A stretch of 6,494 nt of DNA from Lachnospiraceae bacterium (GTDB taxonomy: Bacteria > Bacillota > Clostridia > Lachnospirales > Lachnospiraceae): positions 1-6,494 of the forward strand of contig CAAFNG010000373.1 of assembly GCA_900764225.1 (NCBI GenBank), read 5' to 3'. The position numbers and the translations under genes are program-made. The notes below the pieces were generated by a model. It worked only from the letters and a program-made list of their open reading frames with translations. It had not been told where the DNA came from and did no database searches. Of the stretch, positions 1-5,220 are shown one piece after another. Position 1 is the first letter of the stretch; the number at the start of each line of letters is the position of its first letter.

Positions 1-14
1 GATATGTCACGCAT
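1..14 (-). CDS. Probable start of a leftward gene (4 codons only, runs off the left edge)
   Basis: Read leftward, an ATG at 14-12 is followed by codons for R-D-I and then the window ends. It is preceded by a strong Shine-Dalgarno sequence, GAGGAGG (complement of 25-31), with a 10-base gap. The start lies downstream of the terminator that closes the transporter operon, so the gene probably has its own promoter. Too little protein is visible to suggest any function. The call rests only on the ribosome binding site and start codon. Confidence 0.4.
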
Positions 15-24
15 AATGTAAATA

Positions 25-31
25 CCTCCTC
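25..31 (-). promoter_or_regulatory. Ribosome binding site for the leftward edge gene
   Basis: The complement reads GAGGAGG, ten bases before an ATG at 14. It is the main evidence that a gene begins at the left edge. Confidence 0.45.
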
Positions 32-95
32 AAAATCATTTGTTTTACTTGTTTCCATTTATTTATGTATTTCTTTATTGTTCTACTTTAGTTAT

Positions 96-125
96 ATCAT
101 ATTTCCTCTGAACAAGGAATATGAA
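96..125 (-). promoter_or_regulatory. Possible promoter for the leftward edge gene, overlapped by an imperfect dyad
   Basis: On the minus strand a TTCATA (-35-like, 4 of 6 consensus bases, complement of 120-125) lies 18 bases from TATGAT (-10-like, 5 of 6, complement of 96-101). An imperfect inverted repeat (93-106 against 116-130, core CATAT/ATATG plus TTCC/GGAA) covers both boxes and could be an operator. The stretch is very AT-rich, so chance matches are likely. The position, between the operon terminator and the edge gene, is where a promoter would be expected. Confidence 0.25.
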
Positions 126-155
126 ATATCTCTTTTAACCCTTTCAAAGGGGGGC

Positions 156-203
156 AAAAAAGTGCTGTAAAAGCCCTTTCCAGTCTTTCGCAGCACTCTT
201 TTT
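156..203 (-). terminator. Intrinsic terminator of the nucleoside transporter operon, probably bidirectional
   Basis: AGTGCTG at 161-167 pairs perfectly with CAGCACT at 191-197. The flanking A tract (156-160) and T tract (199-203) extend the stem and supply a U tract in either direction. The loop of 23 bases can form a small inner AAAG/CTTT helix. On the minus strand the hairpin begins about 30 bases past the stop codon of the last permease gene, so it should end the leftward operon. No rightward gene ends here, so rightward activity would be incidental. Confidence 0.8.
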
Positions 204-228
204 ATTATCTGCACATATCAGCACATAT

Positions 229-1164
229 CTATTTGGATTTTACAAAGATCTTACCGTTGGCTGCCGGTGTATGTGCCTTACCGACAAACAGTACCAGTGC
301 AATGATCGTTACCACGTACGGGATCATGGAGATCAGGTTCGGGGATACCACATTGCTCTGTGCTGCCAGGGATTTGATACCACTGCAGAGACCGAAAAGC
401 AGGCAGGCTTTCGTCGCACCTTCCGGTGAAAATTTACCGAAGATAACAGCCGCGATCGCGATAAAGCCCTGTCCTACGATAACACTCGGACGGAACTGGT
501 TGATCGTTGCCAGTGTTACAAAAGCTCCACCAAGTCCTGCAAAAAAGCCGGACAGAATCACGCAGATGTAACGAACTTTGTAAACATCGATTCCAAGAGA
601 CTCACATGCTTCCGGATGTTCTCCGACTGCACGGAGATGTGCTCCGAATTTCGTCTTGTAAAATACGAACCAGCATACAAATGCCAGAACAAACACCAGA
701 TAAGCTACTGCGTAAACATTCAGTACATTACTCCAGAAGGAACCTGTCTTAAACACACCCTCAAACAGCTTCGGAAGCTTACAGTTTGGATCCATGGCCG
801 GTGTATCCGATGAGTTGTTATACATGGCCTTACAGAGAAACAGTGCAAGTCCAGGTCCAAGGAAGTTGATCGCTGTACCGGCGATCGTCTGGTCAGCATG
901 ACAGGAAATACACACAAACGCATGGATCAGACCGAACAATGCGCCCGCAAGACCTGCACACAGAAATGCGATCCATCCGTTTCCGGTGGTCAGACCCATA
1001 ACTGCTCCGGTAAAAGCACCGATTGTCATCATACCCTCAATACCGATGTTTACGACTCCGCATCTCTCGGAAAAGCAGGAGCCAAGTGCCGCCAGAAGAA
1101 GCGGCGGAGTTGCGATCAGAGTCGCATTGATCAGAAGACCAAGGTCTTTAATTAATCCATTCAT
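229..1164 (-). CDS. nupQ: Nucleoside ABC transporter permease, NupQ/YufQ type (second permease)
   Basis: This is a 311-residue polytopic membrane protein of the branched-chain/ribose-type permease family (BPD_transp_2), about the usual length for NupQ/YufQ proteins. It should form half of the membrane pore of a nucleoside importer. Visible signs are many hydrophobic segments (for example residues 9-30, 45-58, 64-86, 150-168, 199-220, 233-243 and 280-294), the conserved N-terminal motif CGVVNIGIEGMM (35-46), a cytoplasmic loop TKFGAHLRAVGEHPEACES (171-189) that probably contacts the ATPase, and GQGFIAIAAVIFGKFSPEGA (231-250) near the C-terminus. The ATG lies one base after the stop codon of the upstream permease. 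Its AAGGAGG (complement of 1174-1180) lies within the end of that gene, nine bases before the start, so translation is probably coupled. It is the last gene before the terminator. The family is clear. Substrate specificity is inferred from family resemblance and gene order. Confidence 0.93.
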   Translation of the reverse strand: MNGLIKDLGLLINATLIATPPLLLAALGSCFSERCGVVNIGIEGMMTIGAFTGAVMGLTTGNGWIAFLCAGLAGALFGLIHAFVCISCHADQTIAGTAINFLGPGLALFLCKAMYNNSSDTPAMDPNCKLPKLFEGVFKTGSFWSNVLNVYAVAYLVFVLAFVCWFVFYKTKFGAHLRAVGEHPEACESLGIDVYKVRYICVILSGFFAGLGGAFVTLATINQFRPSVIVGQGFIAIAAVIFGKFSPEGATKACLLFGLCSGIKSLAAQSNVVSPNLISMIPYVVTIIALVLFVGKAHTPAANGKIFVKSK

Positions 1165-1165
1165 C

Positions 1166-2233
1166 TTATTTAGCCTCCTTCTTCTTTGCTGCGTTCAGTA
1201 CGAATACCTTAAATACATGAGCGATCGCGATCAGAAGAACCACACAGCCCATGATGATATCAACAACCTCTGACGGAGCTTTTACGATACTGAGCTTGGA
1301 ACCGCCGTATTTCATCGCACCATAGAACAGTCCGGAGAAAATACAACCGATCGGATTTGATCCGCCGATCAGGGCAACAGTGATACCCTCGAATCCAAAG
1401 CCCTCCTGGCCTGCAAACTGGCTCAGACGTCCTGCCATACCAAGTACCTGAACAGCTCCGCCAAGTCCGGAAAGAAGGCCGGAGATTCCAAGTGCTGTCA
1501 GAATAGAACGGTCCGCATTGATTCCGCCGTACTGTGCACAGTTTCCGTTAAAGCCTACGGCTTTTAATTTGTAACCAAGTGTTGTCTTTTCGATGATAAC
1601 CCAGATGATGATCGCTGCGATCACTGCCAGCAGGATTCCCCAGTGTGCTGCATTACAGTTCAGACTCTTTCGAATTCCTTCCGGCATAAGGATTCTTGCA
1701 GTTTCCAAGATATCCTTTGTTGCCTCACTGCTCTCTCTGTGGATTCCCGGAAGGTTTACCACATAGTTAGACAGATAGAACGCGATCCAGTTAAACATGA
1801 TAAACGACAATACTTCATGAATGCCTCTTTTTACCTTAAGCACACCTACGATCAGGGACCATACACAGCCTGCAGCTGCAGCTGCCACCAGACATACGAC
1901 CGCATGAAGGAACGGTGGGAGTTTCAGGACAACACCGAGCACACAGGCTACCAGACCGCCGATTACGAACTGTCCCTCCGCTCCGATATTAAATACACCG
2001 GTACGGAATGAGAAAGCCACACTCAGTCCGGTAAAGATCAGAGGGCTTGCATAAACCAGAGTCCACACCAGATATTTCGGTTTACTGAAAACACTGTCAA
2101 ACAGCTTTCCATAGGCTACCGCCGGGCTGATACCGGCGATCATCAGGAATATTGCACCGACCAGGAATCCTACAATGATCGCAATGATGGTGTAGAGTAC
2201 ATTGCTCTCAAGAATACTTTTTTTCTTATTCAT
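1166..2233 (-). CDS. nupP: Nucleoside ABC transporter permease, NupP/YufP type (first permease)
   Basis: This 355-residue integral membrane protein is of the BPD_transp_2 family, with the length expected for NupP/YufP. It probably pairs with the downstream permease to form a heterodimeric pore. A lysine-rich start (NKKK) precedes the first membrane helix (about 12-34). Further hydrophobic segments lie near 56-74, 86-104, 109-131, 140-160, 198-215, 246-266, 283-305 and 324-347. Recognisable family motifs are RTGVFNIGAEGQF (77-89), the cytoplasmic loop TTLGYKLKAVGFN (217-229) and GFGFEGITVALIGGSNPIG (278-296). The ATG is preceded by AGGAGGA (complement of 2241-2247), seven bases away. Its first eight bases overlap the end of the ATPase ORF, which suggests translational coupling. 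A basic tail (KKKEAK) follows the last helix. The family assignment is firm. The nucleoside substrate is inferred. Confidence 0.93.
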   Translation of the reverse strand: MNKKKSILESNVLYTIIAIIVGFLVGAIFLMIAGISPAVAYGKLFDSVFSKPKYLVWTLVYASPLIFTGLSVAFSFRTGVFNIGAEGQFVIGGLVACVLGVVLKLPPFLHAVVCLVAAAAAGCVWSLIVGVLKVKRGIHEVLSFIMFNWIAFYLSNYVVNLPGIHRESSEATKDILETARILMPEGIRKSLNCNAAHWGILLAVIAAIIIWVIIEKTTLGYKLKAVGFNGNCAQYGGINADRSILTALGISGLLSGLGGAVQVLGMAGRLSQFAGQEGFGFEGITVALIGGSNPIGCIFSGLFYGAMKYGGSKLSIVKAPSEVVDIIMGCVVLLIAIAHVFKVFVLNAAKKKEAK

Positions 2234-3080
2234 TTGTTTTTCCTCCTGCCATCATAAATCCGAGTTCCTTCTCATCTGCATCCTTGCCCGGAACGCTTCC
2301 GGTGATCCGGCCATCAAAAATAACCTCGATCCTGTCAGAAAGGCTCATGATCTCATCCAGTTCAAAGGATACCAGCAGAACGGCACGGTTCTTATTTCTC
2401 TGATCCACCAGATATTTATGTACAAACTCTATGGCTCCTACATCAAGACCACGGGTTGGATTTACTGCGATCAGAAGTTCCTTGTCGTTCGTCACCTCAC
2501 GGGCAATGATCACCTTCTGCTGGTTACCACCTGAGAGAGTTCCTGCCGGTGCTTCTGCACAGCCTTTCGGACGGACATCAAACTTCTCGATCAGTTCATC
2601 TGCATGCTTGCGGATATTTTTCCGGTTCAGGATACCATGTTTGGAGTAAGGTTCTTCCTCAAAATGCTGCAGGATCAAGTTATCCTCATTGGAAAACTCA
2701 AGGATCAGTCCATGCTTCTGGCGGTCAGCCGGAATACTGGAGATACCACTTTCGAAGGTTTCCTTCGGTGATTTGTTGAATACATCTTTTCCAAGTACTG
2801 TAATCTTTCCGGAGTCTGCCTTGCGAAGACCTGTCAGAACTTCTACAAGCTCTGTCTGTCCGTTTCCATCTACACCTGCAAGACCCACGATCTCGCCTTT
2901 CCGCACATTCAGATGAAAGCCCTTAAGGATCTCTACTCCACGATAATCCCTTGCATGCAGGTCATCGACCTCAAGAACTACTTCTCCCGGCTCCATATCT
3001 TTCTTGTCTACCTTGAAGTTAACATCACGTCCTACCATCATGGCAGCCAGCTCATTCTCATTCACATCCGCCACTTTCAC
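2226..3080 (-). CDS. nupO: C-terminal half of the nucleoside ABC transporter ATP-binding protein (NupO/YufO type), split by a frameshift
   Basis: This ORF of 284 codons holds the second ABC domain of a RbsA/NupO-type double ATPase, normally one protein of about 510 residues. The domain is degenerate, as is usual for this half. The P-loop reads GVDGNGQTE (69-77), with Q where the Walker A lysine belongs. The signature LSGGNQQ (182-188) is intact. The Walker B region reads LLIAVNPTRGLD (202-213), with Asn where the catalytic Glu would be, and the switch histidine is replaced in LVSFELDE (236-243). The possible start is a GTG at 3080-3078 overlapping the TGA of the upstream ORF (GTGA). Its only nearby ribosome-binding-like sequence is a weak AGGG about 15 bases upstream. 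The first residues, KVADVNENELAAMMVGR, are normally mid-protein linker sequence, so this is more likely a frameshifted fragment than a gene with its own evolved start. Its end overlaps the first permease gene by eight bases. Confidence 0.8.
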   Translation of the reverse strand: MKVADVNENELAAMMVGRDVNFKVDKKDMEPGEVVLEVDDLHARDYRGVEILKGFHLNVRKGEIVGLAGVDGNGQTELVEVLTGLRKADSGKITVLGKDVFNKSPKETFESGISSIPADRQKHGLILEFSNEDNLILQHFEEEPYSKHGILNRKNIRKHADELIEKFDVRPKGCAEAPAGTLSGGNQQKVIIAREVTNDKELLIAVNPTRGLDVGAIEFVHKYLVDQRNKNRAVLLVSFELDEIMSLSDRIEVIFDGRITGSVPGKDADEKELGFMMAGGKTNE

Positions 3081-3769
3081 GGTCTGGATATATTACCCTG
3101 GCGGATGATCGTACAGTTATCAGAAGAAGCTGTGATCTCTTTTAATTTATGTGTGATCAGAATGACACTCTTTCCATCTGCAGTCAGGTTCTCGATGATT
3201 TCCATAAGGCCATCGATCTCCTGCGGTGTCAGGGAAGCCGTTGGCTCATCCAGGATCAGTGTCTCCGCACCGCGGTACAGAACCTTCAGGATCTCTACAC
3301 GCTGCTGCATACCTACGGAAATATCCTCAATCTTCGCATCCGGATCTACCTTCATACCGTAACGTTCAGACAGCTCTACGACCTTTTTTCTGGCTGTCTC
3401 CTTATCAATGCTCAGACCTTTGGTTGGTTCCATGCCGAGAATGATATTCTCCGTTACCGTAAATGGCTGGATCAGCATGAAATGCTGATGTACCATACCA
3501 ATTCCGATATCAATGGCATCTTTCGGGCTGTTAAAATGAACTTCCTTTTCATTAATAAATATCTGTCCGCTGGTTGGCTTGTACAGACCGCAGAGCACAT
3601 TCATCATCGTACTCTTTCCGGCTCCGTTTTCACCTAGGATCGCATGAACTTCTCCTTTATGTACGGTCAGATTGATATGGTCATTGGCTGTAAAGTCGCC
3701 GAATTTTTTTACGATATCCTTCATCTGGATCACGACTTTACTTTCGTCCATATGGCTTGTTCTTCCCAC
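3077..3769 (-). CDS. nupO: N-terminal half of the nucleoside ABC transporter ATP-binding protein (NupO/YufO type), split by a frameshift
   Basis: This ORF of 230 codons holds the first, catalytically complete ABC domain. Walker A is GENGAGKST (46-54), the Q-loop lies in VHQHF (93-97), the family-typical signature is SVGMQQR (151-157), Walker B is LILDEP (171-176), and the switch histidine is in ITHK (H207). It should hydrolyse ATP to drive nucleoside import. The start is a GTG at 3769, chosen because AGAGGAGG (complement of 3778-3785) lies eight bases upstream. The in-frame ATG at 3751 has a poorer site. The last residues, NISRP, come from a shifted frame. Restoring one A in the coding strand near 3093-3094 gives RQGKYIQTVKVADVNENE and joins this ORF smoothly to the next. 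The two halves together total about 514 residues, the size of an intact NupO. Sequencing error, real mutation or recoding cannot be told apart here. Confidence 0.82.
   Translation of the reverse strand: MGRTSHMDESKVVIQMKDIVKKFGDFTANDHINLTVHKGEVHAILGENGAGKSTMMNVLCGLYKPTSGQIFINEKEVHFNSPKDAIDIGIGMVHQHFMLIQPFTVTENIILGMEPTKGLSIDKETARKKVVELSERYGMKVDPDAKIEDISVGMQQRVEILKVLYRGAETLILDEPTASLTPQEIDGLMEIIENLTADGKSVILITHKLKEITASSDNCTIIRQGNISRP
3090..3097 (-). other. Apparent one-base deletion splitting the ATPase gene
   Basis: The coding strand reads GGT AAT ATA TCC AGA CCG TGA, ending the first ORF. One more A in the AA run (T's at 3093-3094 on the plus strand) gives GGT AAA TAT ATC CAG ACC GTG AAA, which restores the frame into the second ABC domain. 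Protein similarity to the family continues across the join, so the site can be placed within a few bases. Confidence 0.8.
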
Positions 3770-3785
3770 CTATATCGCCTCCTCT
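3770..3785 (-). promoter_or_regulatory. Ribosome binding site deciding the GTG start of the ATPase gene
   Basis: AGAGGAGG (complement of 3778-3785) lies eight bases before GTG at 3769. This favours the GTG over the in-frame ATG 18 bases further in. Confidence 0.7.
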
Positions 3786-3813
3786 GTTCGTTTCTTGTTT
3801 TATACAGTCACTG

Positions 3814-3841
3814 ACGGGGCTCTGCATACGCAGCGCCCCGT
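3814..3841 (-). promoter_or_regulatory. GC-rich intercistronic hairpin between binding-protein and ATPase genes
   Basis: ACGGGGC (3814-3820) pairs with GCCCCGT (3835-3841), and CTGC (3822-3825) pairs with GCAG (3830-3833). There is one T/C mismatch and a four-base loop, ATAC. No T tract follows on either strand, so it does not look like a full intrinsic terminator. Such stems after a binding-protein gene commonly protect the upstream mRNA from 3' decay or cause partial read-through, giving more binding protein than membrane components. That role here is inferred from position. Confidence 0.6.
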
Positions 3842-3888
3842 GCCAGACACAAATATTCGATTACTGGGTAAAACGGATATTCGCCCTT

Positions 3889-4917
3889 TTAGTCAAGAAC
3901 GTATACGTCGCCGTATTTCTTCTCGAAATCATCCTTATTATCCGGAACAACGACATCACCGCTGATGATCTTCTCTTTTACATCATCAACTGCCTTGATC
4001 ACATCGTCAGAGATCAGATCCTGAGATGGAGCGATATCAACACCGCCTGCTGCAAGGTCAAAAGTCTCAACGCCGCCTTCAAGTTTTCCGTCGATCAGCT
4101 CCTGTACTGCATCATATACTGCAGTATCAACTCTCTTCATTGCTGAAGTAAGAACGGTCTTCGGAGCAATGCTGGACTGGTCAGAGTCAACACCGATCGC
4201 ATATACACCAGCCTCCTGGCATGCCTCGATAACGCCAAGTCCTGTAGCACCTGCTGCCTGGAATACGATATCAGCGCCATTGGTGATCGCTGTGTTAGCC
4301 ATGGATTTACCTGTTGCAGAATCTGCGAAAGAGTTGGCATTAAACTGCTGAACAGTAATATCCGGGTTCGCATCAATAGCACCTGCACAGTAACCATATC
4401 CAAACTGGTTCATGGTCTCATTTGTCATACCAACAACAAATCCGATATTATTCGTCTTGGTAGTAAGACCTGCAACATAACCTACTAAATAAGAAGCCTG
4501 CTCAGCCTTGAACATCAGGCTGGTAACGTTCGGAAGATCGATGCTGGAATCATCGATGATAGCGAACTTGGTATCCGGATTCGCTTCTGCTGCTTCTTTT
4601 GTAGCATCTGCAAGCATATAGCCGACGCTGATGATCAGATCATAGTCCTCATCTACAAAAGTTTCCATATTAGGCTGGTAATCTGCATCTGTAGCTGACT
4701 CCAGATAGTTCACAGTCACGCCAAGATCTTCACCGGCTTTCTCAAGACCTTCCCATGAAGACTGGTTAAAGGAACCATCGTTAACTCCACCTACATCTGT
4801 GATCAGACCGATCTTAAGATCGGATGGATCTGTTGCAGCTGCAACACTCTGTGGTACAACACTGATAGATGCTACCATAGCAGCTGTTAATACTGCGGCC
4901 ATTACTTTTTTTCGCAT
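3889..4917 (-). CDS. nupN: BMP-family (NupN/PnrA-like) nucleoside-binding protein of the ABC transporter
   Basis: This is a 342-residue extracytoplasmic solute-binding protein of the Bmp/Med family (PnrA/TmpC-like), which bind purine nucleosides and feed them to NupOPQ-type transporters. Family landmarks are [19 protein letters not shown] (34-52), [17 protein letters not shown] (94-110), [15 protein letters not shown] (136-150), the repeat-like NIGFVVGM (157-164), [19 protein letters not shown] (215-233) and IGVDSDQ (241-247). I place the start at the ATG at 4917 because AAAGGAGGG lies six bases upstream and a signal peptide follows at once. An upstream in-frame start at 4953 would add 12 unlikely residues. 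The signal peptide has basic RKK, a hydrophobic core (about 5-21) and an AAA cleavage region (26-28). It has no lipobox cysteine, which is unusual for a binding protein of a single-membrane bacterium. It is first in the operon. Ligand identity is inferred from the family. Confidence 0.93.
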   Translation of the reverse strand: MRKKVMAAVLTAAMVASISVVPQSVAAATDPSDLKIGLITDVGGVNDGSFNQSSWEGLEKAGEDLGVTVNYLESATDADYQPNMETFVDEDYDLIISVGYMLADATKEAAEANPDTKFAIIDDSSIDLPNVTSLMFKAEQASYLVGYVAGLTTKTNNIGFVVGMTNETMNQFGYGYCAGAIDANPDITVQQFNANSFADSATGKSMANTAITNGADIVFQAAGATGLGVIEACQEAGVYAIGVDSDQSSIAPKTVLTSAMKRVDTAVYDAVQELIDGKLEGGVETFDLAAGGVDIAPSQDLISDDVIKAVDDVKEKIISGDVVVPDNKDDFEKKYGDVYVLD

Positions 4918-4923
4918 AAATTG

Positions 4924-4932
4924 CCCTCCTTT
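4924..4932 (-). promoter_or_regulatory. Ribosome binding site for the binding-protein gene
   Basis: The complement reads AAAGGAGGG, six bases before ATG at 4917. It fixes the start at the MRKK signal-peptide methionine instead of the earlier in-frame codon. Confidence 0.8.
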
Positions 4933-4991
4933 GTATTTTCCGCTAATACTCATTTTTGTGATAACATCTTTTTTGGCAAAAGAAAAGCTGA

Positions 4992-5021
4992 ATTTTATTT
5001 ATTCTTTACAATCTTTTACAA
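4992..5021 (-). promoter_or_regulatory. Tentative promoter for the transporter operon
   Basis: On the minus strand TTGTAA (complement of 5016-5021) lies 18 bases from TAAAAT (complement of 4992-4997), giving a leader of roughly 70 bases before the binding-protein start. Both boxes are weak matches in very AT-rich DNA, and other pairings are possible. A promoter somewhere in 4918-5080 is expected because the operon is divergent from glnN. Confidence 0.25.
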
Positions 5022-5080
5022 TTTTCACATTTTTTCTGTTAGTTTTACCATAATTATCCAAAAAAACTTAAAAAAAACTC

Positions 5081-5108
5081 TTGACATTATTTTTTTTTGG
5101 TGTATACT
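5081..5108 (+). promoter_or_regulatory. Sigma-A-type promoter of glnN
   Basis: A perfect -35 box TTGACA (5081-5086) and a near-perfect -10 box TATACT (5103-5108) are separated by 16 bases, most of them a T run. A-rich tracts at about 5060-5077 could act as an UP element. Transcription should begin near 5114-5116, immediately before the attenuator hairpins. Confidence 0.8.
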
Positions 5109-5117
5109 GCAACACAT

Positions 5118-5133
5118 AAAGCAAAGGCGCTTT
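5118..5133 (+). promoter_or_regulatory. Candidate antiterminator hairpin with an A1/G4 six-base loop in the glnN leader
   Basis: AAAGC (5118-5122) pairs with GCTTT (5129-5133) around the loop AAAGGC. A at loop position 1 and G at position 4 are the hallmark of hairpins bound by ANTAR-domain antiterminators, which control nitrogen and ethanolamine genes in several bacteria. The hairpin uses bases that also form the 5' arm of the terminator, so the two structures exclude each other. The next hairpin, GATAC/GTATC (5135-5149), has a five-base loop, so the usual pair of six-base-loop hairpins is not complete. The regulator assignment is speculative. Confidence 0.4.
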
Positions 5134-5164
5134 GGATACGACAGGTATCTGAAGCGCTTTTTTT
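5123..5164 (+). terminator. Leader terminator (attenuator) upstream of glnN
   Basis: Bases 5123-5139 pair with 5145-5161 in a 17-pair stem that includes three G-U wobbles and the strong core GGCGCTT against GAAGCGCT. The loop is GACAG, and a run of seven T's ends at 5164. It lies a few bases after the expected transcription start and well before the glnN start codon. It should therefore stop most transcripts unless it is prevented from folding, a typical attenuation layout. It could also simply release a short leader RNA. Confidence 0.8.
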
Positions 5165-5204
5165 GTTTTTCTCTAATAAAAAATATAATGAATGAGCGAA
5201 ATCG

Positions 5205-5211
5205 AAAGGAG
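5205..5211 (+). promoter_or_regulatory. Ribosome binding site of glnN
   Basis: AAAGGAG lies nine bases before the ATG at 5221 and downstream of the attenuator, so it is present only in read-through transcripts. Confidence 0.75.
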
Positions 5212-5220
5212 TGTACCTAT

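Larger units (their letters stand above)
4918..5220. other. Divergent control region between the nucleoside transporter operon and glnN
   Basis: This 303-base gene-free stretch holds, left to right, the binding-protein ribosome binding site, an AT-rich leader with a tandem near-repeat TCTTTACAAT/TCTTTTACAAT (5003-5022), A tracts (about 5060-5077) upstream of the rightward promoter, the glnN promoter, an attenuator hairpin and the glnN ribosome binding site. I saw no aptamer resembling a purine riboswitch, and no small ORF worth calling. Confidence 0.8.

Noticed and set aside
3060..3110. Programmed ribosomal frameshifting to make full-length ATPase
   Set aside because: No slippery X-XXY-YYZ heptamer or long homopolymer is visible at the join. 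A single-base deletion or sequencing error explains it more simply.
3797..3802. Possible internal promoter (TATAAA-like on the minus strand) before the ATPase gene
   Set aside because: No -35-like sequence is found at suitable spacing, and the upstream bases are the intercistronic hairpin.
233..3965. Many rightward open frames of 60-160 codons opposite the transporter operon
   Set aside because: They are shadows of the leftward permease and ATPase genes, with no coherent protein features and no promoter or ribosome binding site pattern.
4137..4403. An 88-codon leftward frame inside the binding-protein gene
   Set aside because: It is out of frame with, and inside, a clear BMP-family protein. 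No independent start signals were seen.
5021..5035. Possible CodY box in the divergent region (AATTTTC start)
   Set aside because: The first half matches AATTTTC but the second half does not match GAAAATT. Four mismatches in AT-rich DNA is not enough.
4918..5080. Purine riboswitch controlling the nucleoside transporter
   Set aside because: No three-way-junction purine aptamer pattern could be recognised on the minus strand of this leader.
5184..5189. A perfect TATAAT between the attenuator and glnN, which could be a second promoter
   Set aside because: No acceptable -35 box lies 15-18 bases upstream and no extended -10 TG is present. AT-rich sequence makes a chance match likely.
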